DNA from: Vibrio sp. STUT-A11
GTDB lineage: Bacteria; Pseudomonadota; Gammaproteobacteria; Enterobacterales; Vibrionaceae
DNA length: 64,000 nucleotides
Reading direction: 5' to 3'
NCBI RefSeq assembly: GCF_026000435.1
Contig: NZ_AP026764.1
Span: 186,001 to 250,000 of the forward strand
The translations under genes were made by a program, and so were the position numbers. Below, piece by piece: positions 44,239-52,314 of this stretch. The first letter of the stretch is position 1; each line of letters opens with the position of its first letter. The notes under the pieces are model-generated. The model ran no database searches, had not been told where the DNA came from, and worked only from the letters and a program-made list of their open reading frames with translations.

Positions 44239-45454
44239 TCACATCCCCTTGCTCGCTGCGGTTACCTTAGCACTCTTCTTCGCGCCGGTAAAAATCCAAG
44301 CTGGAGGTATCGCACTGGCACCAAGTGATATCGCCAGTCTTCTTTCACTCGGATTAAGTGCGCTTGTTGTCATGGAAAGTAAAGCACGCAAGTTAATCCA
44401 TCCGTGTATTGGGTTTGTACTGCTGTTTACCGGTTATGTGTTTATTAACGGCTTACTTAACCGTGTTCCGTTGATGCCGCTCATTACCGAAACCGTTCAG
44501 TGGGTAGCCATTCTTAGTCTACTCGGATTAATGTTCGCATACGGTGCTTTCGATGATGACCGCGTCATGGTGTACTTTTCTTATATTCTCTTCGTTATTT
44601 GCTGTCTGGTTGCCGCTTGGCATTTTGCCCAAGGTTATCAAAGTGGATTCAAGCTTCTTGGGGTCAGTAAGTATGGTTTTGGCCTGCTCTGCTCGTTGCT
44701 CTATTTATATCGAGACAAAATTCGCGCCTTTCATATATTGATGTTGATTGCTCTGGTGTTACTCGTTTTGTCACAAGAGCGAAAAGCCCTACTTGGTTTT
44801 TGTTTATTGTTTATTTTGGATCAGCTTTTCATTAAGGGTTTGATGAAAAAAGCCGTCAGTGAAACGTATACCTGGACCATTTTACTGACTCTGAGCTTCG
44901 TCGTTTTAGCTGCCGTTTCCATCACACTGTATGTCGGTTTCGACGCGTTAGCTGACCAATTAGAGTTTACCCAAAAAGACATTTTGTTTGCCAATCAAAG
45001 CGAAGCAAGGTGGGTGTCCAATCTGCACCGAAAACTTCTGCTCGCCAATGGTTTCGACATTCTGCAGCAGCATCCAATCTTAGGTGTTGGAGCCAAAATG
45101 CTTCCCAACTTCATGGTCAATTATTTTAACTATCCAGAATTGGCGATTTACACCCACAACTTTGTCCTTGATACCGCGATTGAGTATGGGTTACTGGGTA
45201 TAGCATTATTGTTCGGCGGGTATTTTTTATTCATCCAATTTTGCTTCCACAGCTTAAACGAAAACAGAAAAAGTCTGCTACTCGCAGCGTACGCGCTGGT
45301 TATGGTCTGTTTCGTCGCGGTCAATACCACGATCATTTTAATCCTATTACTGCCAGTAATGATCAGCGTGAGGCCCAGCGAAGAATCCGACAGCATCCCA
45401 TCACATTCGGTAAATAAAGCCACGAACTTTAATAATCAAGGACTTGATCAATGA
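44213..45454 (+). CDS. O-antigen polymerase / ligase-like membrane protein (Wzy)
   Basis: A polytopic inner-membrane protein of about 413 residues with around 10-11 transmembrane helices and a large loop between residues about 255 and 335. That loop carries the Wzy_C-type motif HPILGVGAKMLPN followed by YTHNFVLDTAIEYGLLGI, the polymerase/ligase signature (H-N-.-.-L). Several ATGs (44213, 44216, 44225) could start it inside the end of the glycosyltransferase gene; AAGG at about 44205 favours 44213 or 44216. It would polymerise repeat units on the periplasmic face. Its stop overlaps the next start (ATGA). Confidence 0.9.
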   Translation: MMNSMPANNHIPLLAAVTLALFFAPVKIQAGGIALAPSDIASLLSLGLSALVVMESKARKLIHPCIGFVLLFTGYVFINGLLNRVPLMPLITETVQWVAILSLLGLMFAYGAFDDDRVMVYFSYILFVICCLVAAWHFAQGYQSGFKLLGVSKYGFGLLCSLLYLYRDKIRAFHILMLIALVLLVLSQERKALLGFCLLFILDQLFIKGLMKKAVSETYTWTILLTLSFVVLAAVSITLYVGFDALADQLEFTQKDILFANQSEARWVSNLHRKLLLANGFDILQQHPILGVGAKMLPNFMVNYFNYPELAIYTHNFVLDTAIEYGLLGIALLFGGYFLFIQFCFHSLNENRKSLLLAAYALVMVCFVAVNTTIILILLLPVMISVRPSEESDSIPSHSVNKATNFNNQGLDQ

Positions 45455-46284
45455 AATATTCCATCTCTCGACAATTTGAGAAAAACCGAGAACTTCGGGC
45501 TGACAACTTCGTCTTGGTTTACCAAATGGGCAAAGTGGGCTCATCTTCCATCGAGCACACACTAGGAGAACGTAAAATCCCGAGTTACCACATCCATACC
45601 TTTGATGATCATGAAGAGTTTCACATGTATTACAACAAACAAGATGTGAAGAAGTTCTTCGATTTTAAAAACCGCGCGTTCTATCGCTTGGTACTCAACC
45701 AGAGAAAGCGGATTTTGCAAAAACGCGAACAGATAAAAATCGTCACTTTAGTACGTGATCCTATCGCTACCGTACTGTCTCGTTTTTTCCAGGATCTTCA
45801 TTTGCAGTTTATCGAAGGTAAAAAGAACGAAGCAATCCACAACGACATGGACGTGACCTATCAGCACTTGGAAAACTGCTTCGACAATTACATTAACCTT
45901 AACTATTTCGCTAACTGGTTCGACAACGAACTAAAACGTAACTTCAAAATCGATGTCATGAGTCAACAGATTGATAGCACTCAGCCTTTCTTTACCTTCA
46001 ACAATAACCAGGCAGAAGTGCTTTTAATTAAGTGTGAAAAGCTCAGCTTATTAGACCAGGAGATCGGTCAATTTTTAAATGTCGATAATTTTGAGTTAAA
46101 GAATAGCAACGAAGCGAAGAACAAATGGTATTCAAACATCTATCAGTATTTTAAGCAGCAATACGATTTTTCCAAATTGTTCTACATGTACGACTTGCCG
46201 CTTTATCAACATGTTTACTCAGTTCAAGAGCGGGACGCCTTTAAGACTAAATGGCAGCAAACCCCGGGAACCAAAACATCATGA
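45451..46284 (+). CDS. NKWYS-family capsular polysaccharide protein (second copy)
   Basis: A 277-residue paralog of the protein at 42370. It shares YQMGKVGSSSIEHTL (residues about 24-38), KIVTLVRDPIATVLSRFFQD and NKWYS (224-228, AKNKWYSNI). Identity between the two is clear only around these motifs and at N[FW]FDNE, so they diverged long ago and probably act on different positions or acceptors. Both the start (4-nt ATGA overlap with wzy) and the stop (4-nt overlap with the next glycosyltransferase) are translationally coupled. The sulfotransferase-like role is inference from the loop motif. Confidence 0.82.
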   Translation: MKYSISRQFEKNRELRADNFVLVYQMGKVGSSSIEHTLGERKIPSYHIHTFDDHEEFHMYYNKQDVKKFFDFKNRAFYRLVLNQRKRILQKREQIKIVTLVRDPIATVLSRFFQDLHLQFIEGKKNEAIHNDMDVTYQHLENCFDNYINLNYFANWFDNELKRNFKIDVMSQQIDSTQPFFTFNNNQAEVLLIKCEKLSLLDQEIGQFLNVDNFELKNSNEAKNKWYSNIYQYFKQQYDFSKLFYMYDLPLYQHVYSVQERDAFKTKWQQTPGTKTS

Positions 46285-47312
46285 AAAAAGTCCTACATAT
46301 AACCGAATCTTTTGGCGGTGGTGTTCAAACTGCACTTTATAGTTACGCGCACTCTTCCCGTCATGAACCTTATCAGCACTTTCTGGTCGCCAGAGCTCGC
46401 GAAAATGATTTAACCAATGACAGCAGCCACGATGTATTTTCGCGGGCTCAATGGGTGAAGGGTGGGCTACTGCAGTTCATTAAAGATGCGAACAAAACCA
46501 TTGACCAAATCAAGCCAGATATTGTCCACCTACACTCGAGTAAAGCGGGCTTTTTAGGGCGTTTTTTGAATCTCAATAACGCCCGGTTAGTGTATACGCC
46601 CCACTGCTATGCATTTGAGCGGGAAGATATTTCCGGCGTTGCTCGACGGCTTTATAAAGCACTAGAAAGAGTTCGATTGAATAAAATCGATGTTGTCGCA
46701 GGGTGTAGTCAGCGTGAGTGCGATTTAGCCATCAGTATTGGGGCGAAACGTGCTGAGTTACTTAATAATTATGTCTCTTATCAAAGTGAAGAGCGCAAAA
46801 ACCGGGATAACTCCGCTGCATTAAAACTGGTCATCCTTGGCCGCGTCGCGCCTCAGAAAGACCCTCAGTTTCTGATTGATACCCTTTCCCACCTTGATGT
46901 CGCAACACTCAATCGTCAGTTGGATATCACTTGGATTGGGGGTGGCGACCAAGAACTTGAGCAGCGTTTAAAAGACCAAGGCGTACACGTCACTGGCATG
47001 CTTCCTCGTGATGAGGTCGTCAAGCAGTTAAAAACATCAGATATTTATTTACACACTGCCGCTTGGGAAGGGATGCCGTTAACGATCCTTGAGGCCGCGA
47101 AGCTCCATCTCCCCATGGTCATCCGTCTGATTGGCGCAACAAAAGATCTGAACTATCCCTTCTTGGCGCAAACCCCAGAAGAAATGGCAAAACAGCTGAC
47201 TCACTGTATCAACCACTATCACGATATAGATTTTGACCAATACACGACTGAATTGAATCACATGTTCAGTGAAGAAAAACAGCGTCTTGCTCTAAACAGC
47301 ATCTACAGTTAG
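46281..47312 (+). CDS. Glycosyltransferase family 4 (second)
   Basis: A GT-B enzyme of 343 residues. The start is the ATG at 46281 that overlaps the previous stop (ATGA). The N-terminal HITESFGGGVQTALYSYAH and DIVHLHSSKAGFLGRFL are typical of WcaL/RfaG-like GT4 proteins. The donor domain has LVILGRVAPQKDPQFLIDTL and EGMPLTILEAAKLHLPMV (E-x7-E, second residue conserved). It adds one of the sugars of the EPS repeat unit at the cytoplasmic membrane. Donor and linkage are unknown. Confidence 0.93.
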   Translation: MKKVLHITESFGGGVQTALYSYAHSSRHEPYQHFLVARARENDLTNDSSHDVFSRAQWVKGGLLQFIKDANKTIDQIKPDIVHLHSSKAGFLGRFLNLNNARLVYTPHCYAFEREDISGVARRLYKALERVRLNKIDVVAGCSQRECDLAISIGAKRAELLNNYVSYQSEERKNRDNSAALKLVILGRVAPQKDPQFLIDTLSHLDVATLNRQLDITWIGGGDQELEQRLKDQGVHVTGMLPRDEVVKQLKTSDIYLHTAAWEGMPLTILEAAKLHLPMVIRLIGATKDLNYPFLAQTPEEMAKQLTHCINHYHDIDFDQYTTELNHMFSEEKQRLALNSIYS

Positions 47313-47321
47313 AGAGTTTAC

Positions 47322-48629
47322 ATGTTTCAAGCGATTCAACAAAAAAGACTATCAGCCCCTAGCGAGCAAAAAAGTTTGCTTTCACTTGGTTTAAAAACTG
47401 CGCTCACCAAAGTCTGCGGCGCACTATTTGCGTTTCTTCTCGCCGTCATGGTATCGCGAACCACAGATGCGTCGACCGCTGGCCAGTTTTTCTTCTTATT
47501 TAATCTGGTATCGCTGACCGCGATTATTTCTCAGTTGGGTTTTGACGTAGCCTTGGTGAGATATAACGCCATTGCATTCAGCGGCAACGATGTTCAACAA
47601 CAAAGCGATAATTACAAAACAGCGCTGTTCCGAAGTCTTGCATTTTGTCTCCCTGCAGGGCTGGTGCTGTGCTCCGGATTTTATCTATTTCCGGACACCG
47701 TCAATAAGACCGGAGCCCCGTTAACCGCCGTTGCGATCGCCTTACTCTGTGTGCCATTTTTAGTACTTGGCCAAACCAATAGCAGAGTCTTGCAAGCGAG
47801 TAAGAATGTGCTCTCCTCCCTATTTGCTCTGCAATTAGGCGTGAGTATGTTGATGGTGTTTTTTATTGCAACGTTAGCCTTGTTTGATATGCAAAACCTA
47901 AATTATTTGATGGCTGCTCTGCTACTAGCATGCGTTATTGTTGCGACAACATCGACGGTAAACTGGGTTAGATCGGGACAATTTCGTAAACCAACGTCAA
48001 CGCCGAATCGCCAACTCGCTGCTTCAGCCAAACAAGTCTGGATAGGAAGTGTTTTTAACAACATGCTTCAGTGGGGAGGCTTGGTCATCGCCGGTTTCTT
48101 CATATCGGCGTCAGAGATTGGCTTATTAGCCGCAGCACAACGAACCTCACTATTGATCGGGTTTGTGCTAATCACGATTAATTTTGTCGTCGCTCCGATG
48201 TTTGCGTCTCTGTATAAAGAAGGTGAAATGGGCAAATTACGTAACCTTAGCCGAATGGCATGCCGGATGAACATTGCTGCCGCATTAATTCCAGTGTTGA
48301 TTTGTACGCTTTTCCCTGTATTTGTACTGAATTTTTTTGGCGAAGAGTTTATCGCTGCCGCCCCACTTCTAATCGTACTCTCTCTCGGTCAATTAATTAA
48401 CGTCGCCACTGGATCGGTGGGATTTCTGCTTTTGATGAGTGGGCATGAACGAACCATGAAATACATCACCATCGGATCTGGAACCATCTCCATTTTGCTA
48501 TTGATCGCTTTATGCTATAGCTATGGCGTCATCGGTGCAGCTTGGGCAATGGCAATCGGTATGGCGATACAAAACCTTGCCGCACTGTACTTTGTTAAAC
48601 GTTATTTAGGTTTCTTTCCAGTAGGTTAG
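47322..48629 (+). CDS. Oligosaccharide flippase (Wzx-like, MOP superfamily)
   Basis: A polytopic membrane protein of 435 residues with about 12 transmembrane helices. The N-terminal LKTALTKVCGALFAFLLAVMVSRTTDASTAGQFFFLFNLVSL is the characteristic Wzx first-helix pattern, and the second half repeats it (KQVWIGSVFNNMLQWGGLVIAG). It moves the undecaprenyl-linked repeat unit to the periplasmic side for Wzy. AGAG precedes the ATG 10 bp after the glycosyltransferase gene. With Wzx, Wzy and Wzc all present, the locus follows the Wzx/Wzy-dependent route. Confidence 0.94.
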   Translation: MFQAIQQKRLSAPSEQKSLLSLGLKTALTKVCGALFAFLLAVMVSRTTDASTAGQFFFLFNLVSLTAIISQLGFDVALVRYNAIAFSGNDVQQQSDNYKTALFRSLAFCLPAGLVLCSGFYLFPDTVNKTGAPLTAVAIALLCVPFLVLGQTNSRVLQASKNVLSSLFALQLGVSMLMVFFIATLALFDMQNLNYLMAALLLACVIVATTSTVNWVRSGQFRKPTSTPNRQLAASAKQVWIGSVFNNMLQWGGLVIAGFFISASEIGLLAAAQRTSLLIGFVLITINFVVAPMFASLYKEGEMGKLRNLSRMACRMNIAAALIPVLICTLFPVFVLNFFGEEFIAAAPLLIVLSLGQLINVATGSVGFLLLMSGHERTMKYITIGSGTISILLLIALCYSYGVIGAAWAMAIGMAIQNLAALYFVKRYLGFFPVG

Positions 48630-48631
48630 TT

Positions 48632-49021
48632 ATGTCACCAATGATTGCACGCATCAGTTTTTGCTTCGTATCGCTCCTGACTGTTACCCTTTCGCTTTGG
48701 AAAAGCTCCGATTTGAGTCATGCGACCTACCTCAATATGGAGCATTATGTCGGTGGCTCAACGACGCTCCATTTTACGTTCAGCCTGTTAATTAGCTTTT
48801 TTGCGGTGTTTACCTTTCCCCGCTTTGCCAGTTCTAACAAAACGGATACTTTTGGTGTTCGCCTTTTGTTGTGTCTGCTACTGATGACTTCTTTGGAGGA
48901 ATTTAGCCAGTTTTTTATTGCTAACCGTACGTTTAGCGTCGGCGACCTCAGCACTAACTGGAGCGGCATATTACTTGGTTACTTTTTCGCGAAAGGGCTG
49001 TATATCATAAGAAAAGGCTAA
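48632..49021 (+). CDS. VanZ-like membrane protein
   Basis: A small 129-residue membrane protein with about four transmembrane helices. The C-terminal half carries the VanZ signature: a conserved glutamate in TSLEEFSQFF, then ANRTFSVGDLSTNWSGILLGYFF, matching E..Q.f...R..d..D...N..G...G. An AGG ribosome site overlaps the wzx stop region (2-nt gap), making it the last gene of the EPS operon. VanZ-like proteins often sit in EPS loci; their role is unclear. Confidence 0.82.
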   Translation: MSPMIARISFCFVSLLTVTLSLWKSSDLSHATYLNMEHYVGGSTTLHFTFSLLISFFAVFTFPRFASSNKTDTFGVRLLLCLLLMTSLEEFSQFFIANRTFSVGDLSTNWSGILLGYFFAKGLYIIRKG

Positions 49022-49123
49022 ATTGGTGAGGTTTCGCCAACAGAGGATTGACAAGCCACACACTGAAATATGCACCTCGAGGTTATATAATGCAGTCAAA
49101 TAACCTTGAGAAGCGAGCACAAC

Positions 49124-49450
49124 ATGTCATCTCATCCAACAACCATTACCTTTTTTGAATTTCTGACCCCTTTGATCAGATCGGGCAAAAAAACCATCAC
49201 GATACGAGATAAGTCAGAAAGTCACTACATCCCAAATACCGAAGTGGAAGTCTTTACTTTAGAGACTAACCGCAAGGTCTGTGACATCAAGATCCTATCG
49301 GTAAATCCACTTAACTTTGATGAAATCAACGAGTTCCATGCTGAACAAGAAGCCATGGAGTTACCAAAGTTAAAGCAACTGATTCGGGAGATTTACCCTG
49401 ATACTGACTCACTTTTCGCTATTGAATTCGAGTTAATTAAAATAAACTAG
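49124..49450 (+). CDS. yqfB: ASCH-domain N4-acetylcytidine amidohydrolase (YqfB)
   Basis: A small cytoplasmic ASCH-domain enzyme of 108 residues (E. coli YqfB 103) that hydrolyses N4-acetylcytidine to cytidine. TFFEFLTPLIRSGKKTITIRDKSES contains the catalytic Lys-x-Thr segment, and YIPNTEVEVFTLE and CDIKILSVNPL complete the beta-barrel pattern. I start at ATG 49124 (GAGAAGCGAG upstream) rather than at an upstream TTG. Its stop codon TAG at 49448 is the first triplet of the operator of the next gene. Confidence 0.88.
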   Translation: MSSHPTTITFFEFLTPLIRSGKKTITIRDKSESHYIPNTEVEVFTLETNRKVCDIKILSVNPLNFDEINEFHAEQEAMELPKLKQLIREIYPDTDSLFAIEFELIKIN

Positions 49451-49462
49451 ACGACTGGTCTA
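49448..49462. promoter_or_regulatory. NemR-type operator upstream of the tetR gene
   Basis: TAGACGACTGGTCTA is an inverted repeat (TAGAC / GTCTA) close to the E. coli NemR box TAGACC-N4-GGTCTA. It lies 22 bp before the TetR gene and recurs with one change at 50195. It suggests autoregulation. Confidence 0.75.
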
Positions 49463-49483
49463 ATTTTAATTATAGTACGTCCC

Positions 49484-50083
49484 ATGAACGCAAAGACTAA
49501 CGACACACGCCAACATATTCTCGAGGTCGGATACGAGTTAATCGTAACCCGAGGCTTTACGAGCGTTGGACTTTCCGAGCTTCTAAAAACGGCAGCAGTG
49601 CCAAAGGGCTCGTTTTACCATTACTTTAAATCCAAAGAGCAGTTTGGTGAGGCTTTGATTGAGGCTTACTTTGATCGCTATTTCCACAAGTTAGATGAGC
49701 TCTTTACCAATACTGATCGCAACGGATACCAACGTCTGATGAGCTACTTTGAGGAATTTGCGAAAGTCGAAAACAATGTGTGTAATGCGAACAAATGCCT
49801 GTTAGTTAAACTTAGCGCTGAAGTGTCAGACCTTTCCGAACCAATGCGACTTGCACTGCGTCGTGGAGCCGACAAATCAATTCAAGCCATCGCGGACTGT
49901 ATTGATGTTGGCATTCAAGACGGATCGATTGCAAATGGTGACAGCGCTTTGTTAGCAAGGCAACTCTACTACCTTTGGAATGGTGCAAGCTTACTCAACA
50001 AGCTGTATCAAGATCAGACGGCACTGACGCAGAGTCTGACCTATACTCAAGATCTATTGCAGAATACACGCACTTTATCGTAA
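49484..50083 (+). CDS. TetR-family repressor, NemR/AcuR-like
   Basis: A 199-residue repressor. The DNA-binding domain TRQHILEVGYELIVTRGFTSVG LSELLKTAAVPKGSFYHYFKSKE is of the NemR/AcuR group, and the C-terminal ligand domain includes NVCNANKCLLVKLSAEVSDL. That segment holds two cysteines at the place where NemR senses electrophiles and bleach. It probably represses itself and the downstream curA-gst pair, because the same operator stands in front of both. Electrophile sensing is inference from the NemR model. Confidence 0.88.
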   Translation: MNAKTNDTRQHILEVGYELIVTRGFTSVGLSELLKTAAVPKGSFYHYFKSKEQFGEALIEAYFDRYFHKLDELFTNTDRNGYQRLMSYFEEFAKVENNVCNANKCLLVKLSAEVSDLSEPMRLALRRGADKSIQAIADCIDVGIQDGSIANGDSALLARQLYYLWNGASLLNKLYQDQTALTQSLTYTQDLLQNTRTLS

Positions 50084-50194
50084 GTGTCTTCAACGCATTA
50101 AGAGAACAAACCTATAAGTGTCTGTTTGAGGCTAGCCTTCTGCAGACACAAAATACTTTCCCGCTCTCACAGCGGGATATTTTGCAACAAAAAC

Positions 50195-50209
50195 TAGACG
50201 ACCGGTCTA
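50195..50209. promoter_or_regulatory. NemR-type operator upstream of curA-gst
   Basis: TAGACGACCGGTCTA differs from the site at 49448-49462 in one base. It lies 18 bp before the oxidoreductase start. A small hairpin CCCGCT / AGCGGG at 50161-50175 just before it may partly end transcription from the tetR gene. Confidence 0.75.
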
Positions 50210-50227
50210 ATTCAAGGTGAAAATAAC

Positions 50228-51259
50228 ATGACAGACGCACTTAACCGCAGAATCGTACTTGCATCACGTCCACACGGTGCACCAACAACTGAAAACTTTA
50301 GACTGGAAGAAGTGGTAAAGCCAGTGCCAAAAGATGGTGAAATGTTGTTAAGAGCCGTTTACCTGTCACTAGACCCTTATATGCGCGGTCGTATGAGTGA
50401 TGCTGAATCTTACGCGGCCCCTGTTGAGATTGACGACGTCATGGTCGCGGGTACCGTGTCTCAGGTAGAAGTTTCCAACCACCCAGATTATGAAGTTGGT
50501 GAGTGGGTGCTTGCTTATACTGGCTGGCAAGATTACGCCATTTCAACAGGCGAAATGGTCATTAAATTGGGCAAAAATCCGCAAAACCCTTCATACGCCC
50601 TAGGCGTAGCAGGTATGCCAGGCTTTACGGCATACATGGGCTTGCTTGATATCGGTCAGCCAAAACCAGGTGAGACTATCGTCGTTGCCTCAGCAACCGG
50701 CCCCGTTGGCTCAACGGTCGGTCAAATTGCAAAACTTAAAGGCTGTCGCGTAGTCGGTATTGCCGGTGGTGAAGATAAATGTCGCTATGCTAAAGAAGAA
50801 CTTGGCTTCGATGAGTGTATTGATCATAAAGCCGACGATTTCGCGCAACAATTGGAAAATGCGTGTGACAACGGCATCGATGTTTACTTTGAAAACGTTG
50901 GAGGCAAGGTGTTTGACGCCGTTATGCCGCTGCTGAATGTAAACGCTCGTATTCCTGTATGTGGTTTGATTTCTCAATACAATGCGACCGAGCTTCCACA
51001 AGGTACAGACCACCTGCCACTACTGATGGTTAACATTCTGACAAAGAGAATCAAAGTTCAAGGATTCATCATTTTTGATGACTACGGACACCGTTACGAT
51101 GAATTTGCGCAAGACATGAACCAGTGGTTGGCAGAAGGAAAGATCCAATACCGTGAACAACTCGTACAAGGTCTGGAAAATGCACCTGATGCGTTCATCG
51201 GTCTGCTCGAAGGAAAAAACTTCGGCAAAGTTGTTGTACAGGTAAACAACCCTCTGTAA
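50228..51259 (+). CDS. curA: NADPH-dependent MDR oxidoreductase, CurA family
   Basis: A cytoplasmic medium-chain reductase without zinc, 343 residues, which reduces alpha,beta-unsaturated carbonyls (curcumin reductase / prostaglandin reductase type). The N-terminal YLSLDPYMRGRMSDAESY and VMVAGTVSQVE are typical. The NADP-binding motif is ASATGPVGSTVGQIAKLKG (AxxGxxG), and YFENVGGKVFDAV follows. AAGGTG precedes the ATG. It has a NemR-type operator and is followed 14 bp later by a glutathione transferase gene. The pair looks like a reactive-carbonyl or quinone detoxification unit. Confidence 0.93.
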   Translation: MTDALNRRIVLASRPHGAPTTENFRLEEVVKPVPKDGEMLLRAVYLSLDPYMRGRMSDAESYAAPVEIDDVMVAGTVSQVEVSNHPDYEVGEWVLAYTGWQDYAISTGEMVIKLGKNPQNPSYALGVAGMPGFTAYMGLLDIGQPKPGETIVVASATGPVGSTVGQIAKLKGCRVVGIAGGEDKCRYAKEELGFDECIDHKADDFAQQLENACDNGIDVYFENVGGKVFDAVMPLLNVNARIPVCGLISQYNATELPQGTDHLPLLMVNILTKRIKVQGFIIFDDYGHRYDEFAQDMNQWLAEGKIQYREQLVQGLENAPDAFIGLLEGKNFGKVVVQVNNPL

Positions 51260-51273
51260 ATATAGGATAAAGA

Positions 51274-51891
51274 ATGATTAAACTTCACCATCTCAATCAG
51301 TCTCGCTCGAAACGCATTATCTGGTTACTCGAAGAGCTTAATGTGAGCTACGAAGTCGTACCGTATACACGTGACAAAGTGACTTTTTTGGCTCCTCCAG
51401 AGCTTAAAAGTGTGCATCCACTAGGTAAGTCACCAGTGATCGAAGATGACGGTGAAATCATCATTGAATCAGGCGCAATTACAGAGTATCTGATCGAAAA
51501 GTACGGCGATGGTCAACTTACTCCAGAACGCGGAACGAAAGCTCATACGCAGTACTTGCAGTGGATGCACTTTGCTGAAAGTTCGGCGATTTTACCAATA
51601 TTGCTCAAAGTCTTTGTAAGCAAAGAACCAACTCAAACAGAGTTCTTATCAGGCTATGCAGATAAAGAAACCATGAGTGTTTTGAGTTACTTCGAGCAAG
51701 CTTTGGAAGAGAAAACCTATCTGGTCGAGGAACGCTTAACCGGGGCAGACATCATGATGTCTTTCATCGTGGAATTGGTACATAAGTTTGGCATGAGCAA
51801 ACATTTTCCTAATATTGAAAGTTATGGAAACCAACTTGCCACTCACGAGGGGTTCTCAAAAGCAGAACAGCTCGAAGTCAAATACGCTTAA
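51274..51891 (+). CDS. Glutathione S-transferase
   Basis: A cytosolic GST of 205 residues. The N-terminal thioredoxin-like domain has SRSKRIIWLLEELNVSYEVV with a serine in the catalytic Tyr/Ser/Cys position, then HPLGKSPVIEDDGEIIIESGAITEYLIEKYG (cis-proline and glutathione gamma-glutamyl site). The helical C-terminal domain includes TGADIMMSFIVE. It conjugates or reduces electrophiles with glutathione. It is cotranscribed with curA under the NemR-type operator, which fits electrophile defence. Confidence 0.93.
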   Translation: MIKLHHLNQSRSKRIIWLLEELNVSYEVVPYTRDKVTFLAPPELKSVHPLGKSPVIEDDGEIIIESGAITEYLIEKYGDGQLTPERGTKAHTQYLQWMHFAESSAILPILLKVFVSKEPTQTEFLSGYADKETMSVLSYFEQALEEKTYLVEERLTGADIMMSFIVELVHKFGMSKHFPNIESYGNQLATHEGFSKAEQLEVKYA

Positions 51892-52206
51892 CTTTGGCCT
51901 TTTGGTGTAAGCGACACACCCAATAGGCTCATACTCAATCATCACCGAGATGCTTGGTTCACAGAAACGAATTGCCTCACAAAAGCAACGGCTCTCTGAA
52001 TCAAGCACTCGTTTTTAGCAACTGGCTATCCTTACGCTTCAACATCCATTTCACTCTTAAATTCAAGCAGTTCAACATAGTACTTTTCTGATTTCATCCA
52101 GTTCTGGAACATAGTCACCGACTATCAATTCAATAAGTACAATCCGCTTTCCACCAGAATCTATCCATAATAATCTTCCCTACAAGCCCTAAGTTAATAC
52201 CAATAA

Positions 52207-52232
52207 AAAGAGGTGCTTTACGCACCTCTAAT
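52207..52232 (-). terminator. Rho-independent terminator of the hydroxyacid dehydrogenase gene
   Basis: A perfect 8-bp stem AGAGGTGC / GCACCTCT has its T-run only on the minus strand (TTTTTATT). It lies about 85 bp after the stop of the leftward dehydrogenase gene, leaving an unusually long 3' untranslated stretch. Confidence 0.8.
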
Positions 52233-52248
52233 TCGTAAGGAGATAAGT

Positions 52249-52308
52249 ATGATTAACTTCGACTTCTTTAAGCTCTTCGATACTCAAGAGTTGTTTATCT
52301 ATTACTAG
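52249..52308 (+). CDS. Possible 19-residue small protein
   Basis: A 19-codon frame (MINFDFFKLFDTQELFIYY) begins at ATG 52249 with a near-ideal AAGGAG 7 nt upstream and ends at TAG 52306. It is amphipathic and rich in Phe and Tyr. It lies opposite the 3' untranslated region of the leftward dehydrogenase gene, and I see no clear promoter. It may be real, a leader peptide, or chance. Confidence 0.3.
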   Translation: MINFDFFKLFDTQELFIYY

Positions 52309-52314
52309 GGCCTG

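Larger units (their letters stand above)
51892..52314. other. Gene-poor stretch with decayed small frames and a terminator
   Basis: No gene of normal size lies in these 423 bp. A short minus-strand frame at 52032-52112 (26 residues, NWMKSEKYYVELLEFKSEMD) and a 22-residue plus-strand frame near 51950 look like remnants or chance frames. The right end holds a terminator at 52207-52232 and a 19-residue frame with a strong ribosome site (52249). Confidence 0.45.

Noticed and set aside
37025..49021. EPS region as an O-antigen (LPS) locus
   Set aside because: The Wzc-like kinase, short OPX and beta-barrel export pair are typical of EPS/capsule export; no LPS core or O-antigen ligase-specific genes flank it.
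52032..52112. 26-residue minus-strand frame (MFQNWMKSEKYYVELLEF...)
   Set aside because: Composition looks natural, but there is no clear ribosome site and no neighbour; I treat it as a possible remnant and do not list it as a gene.
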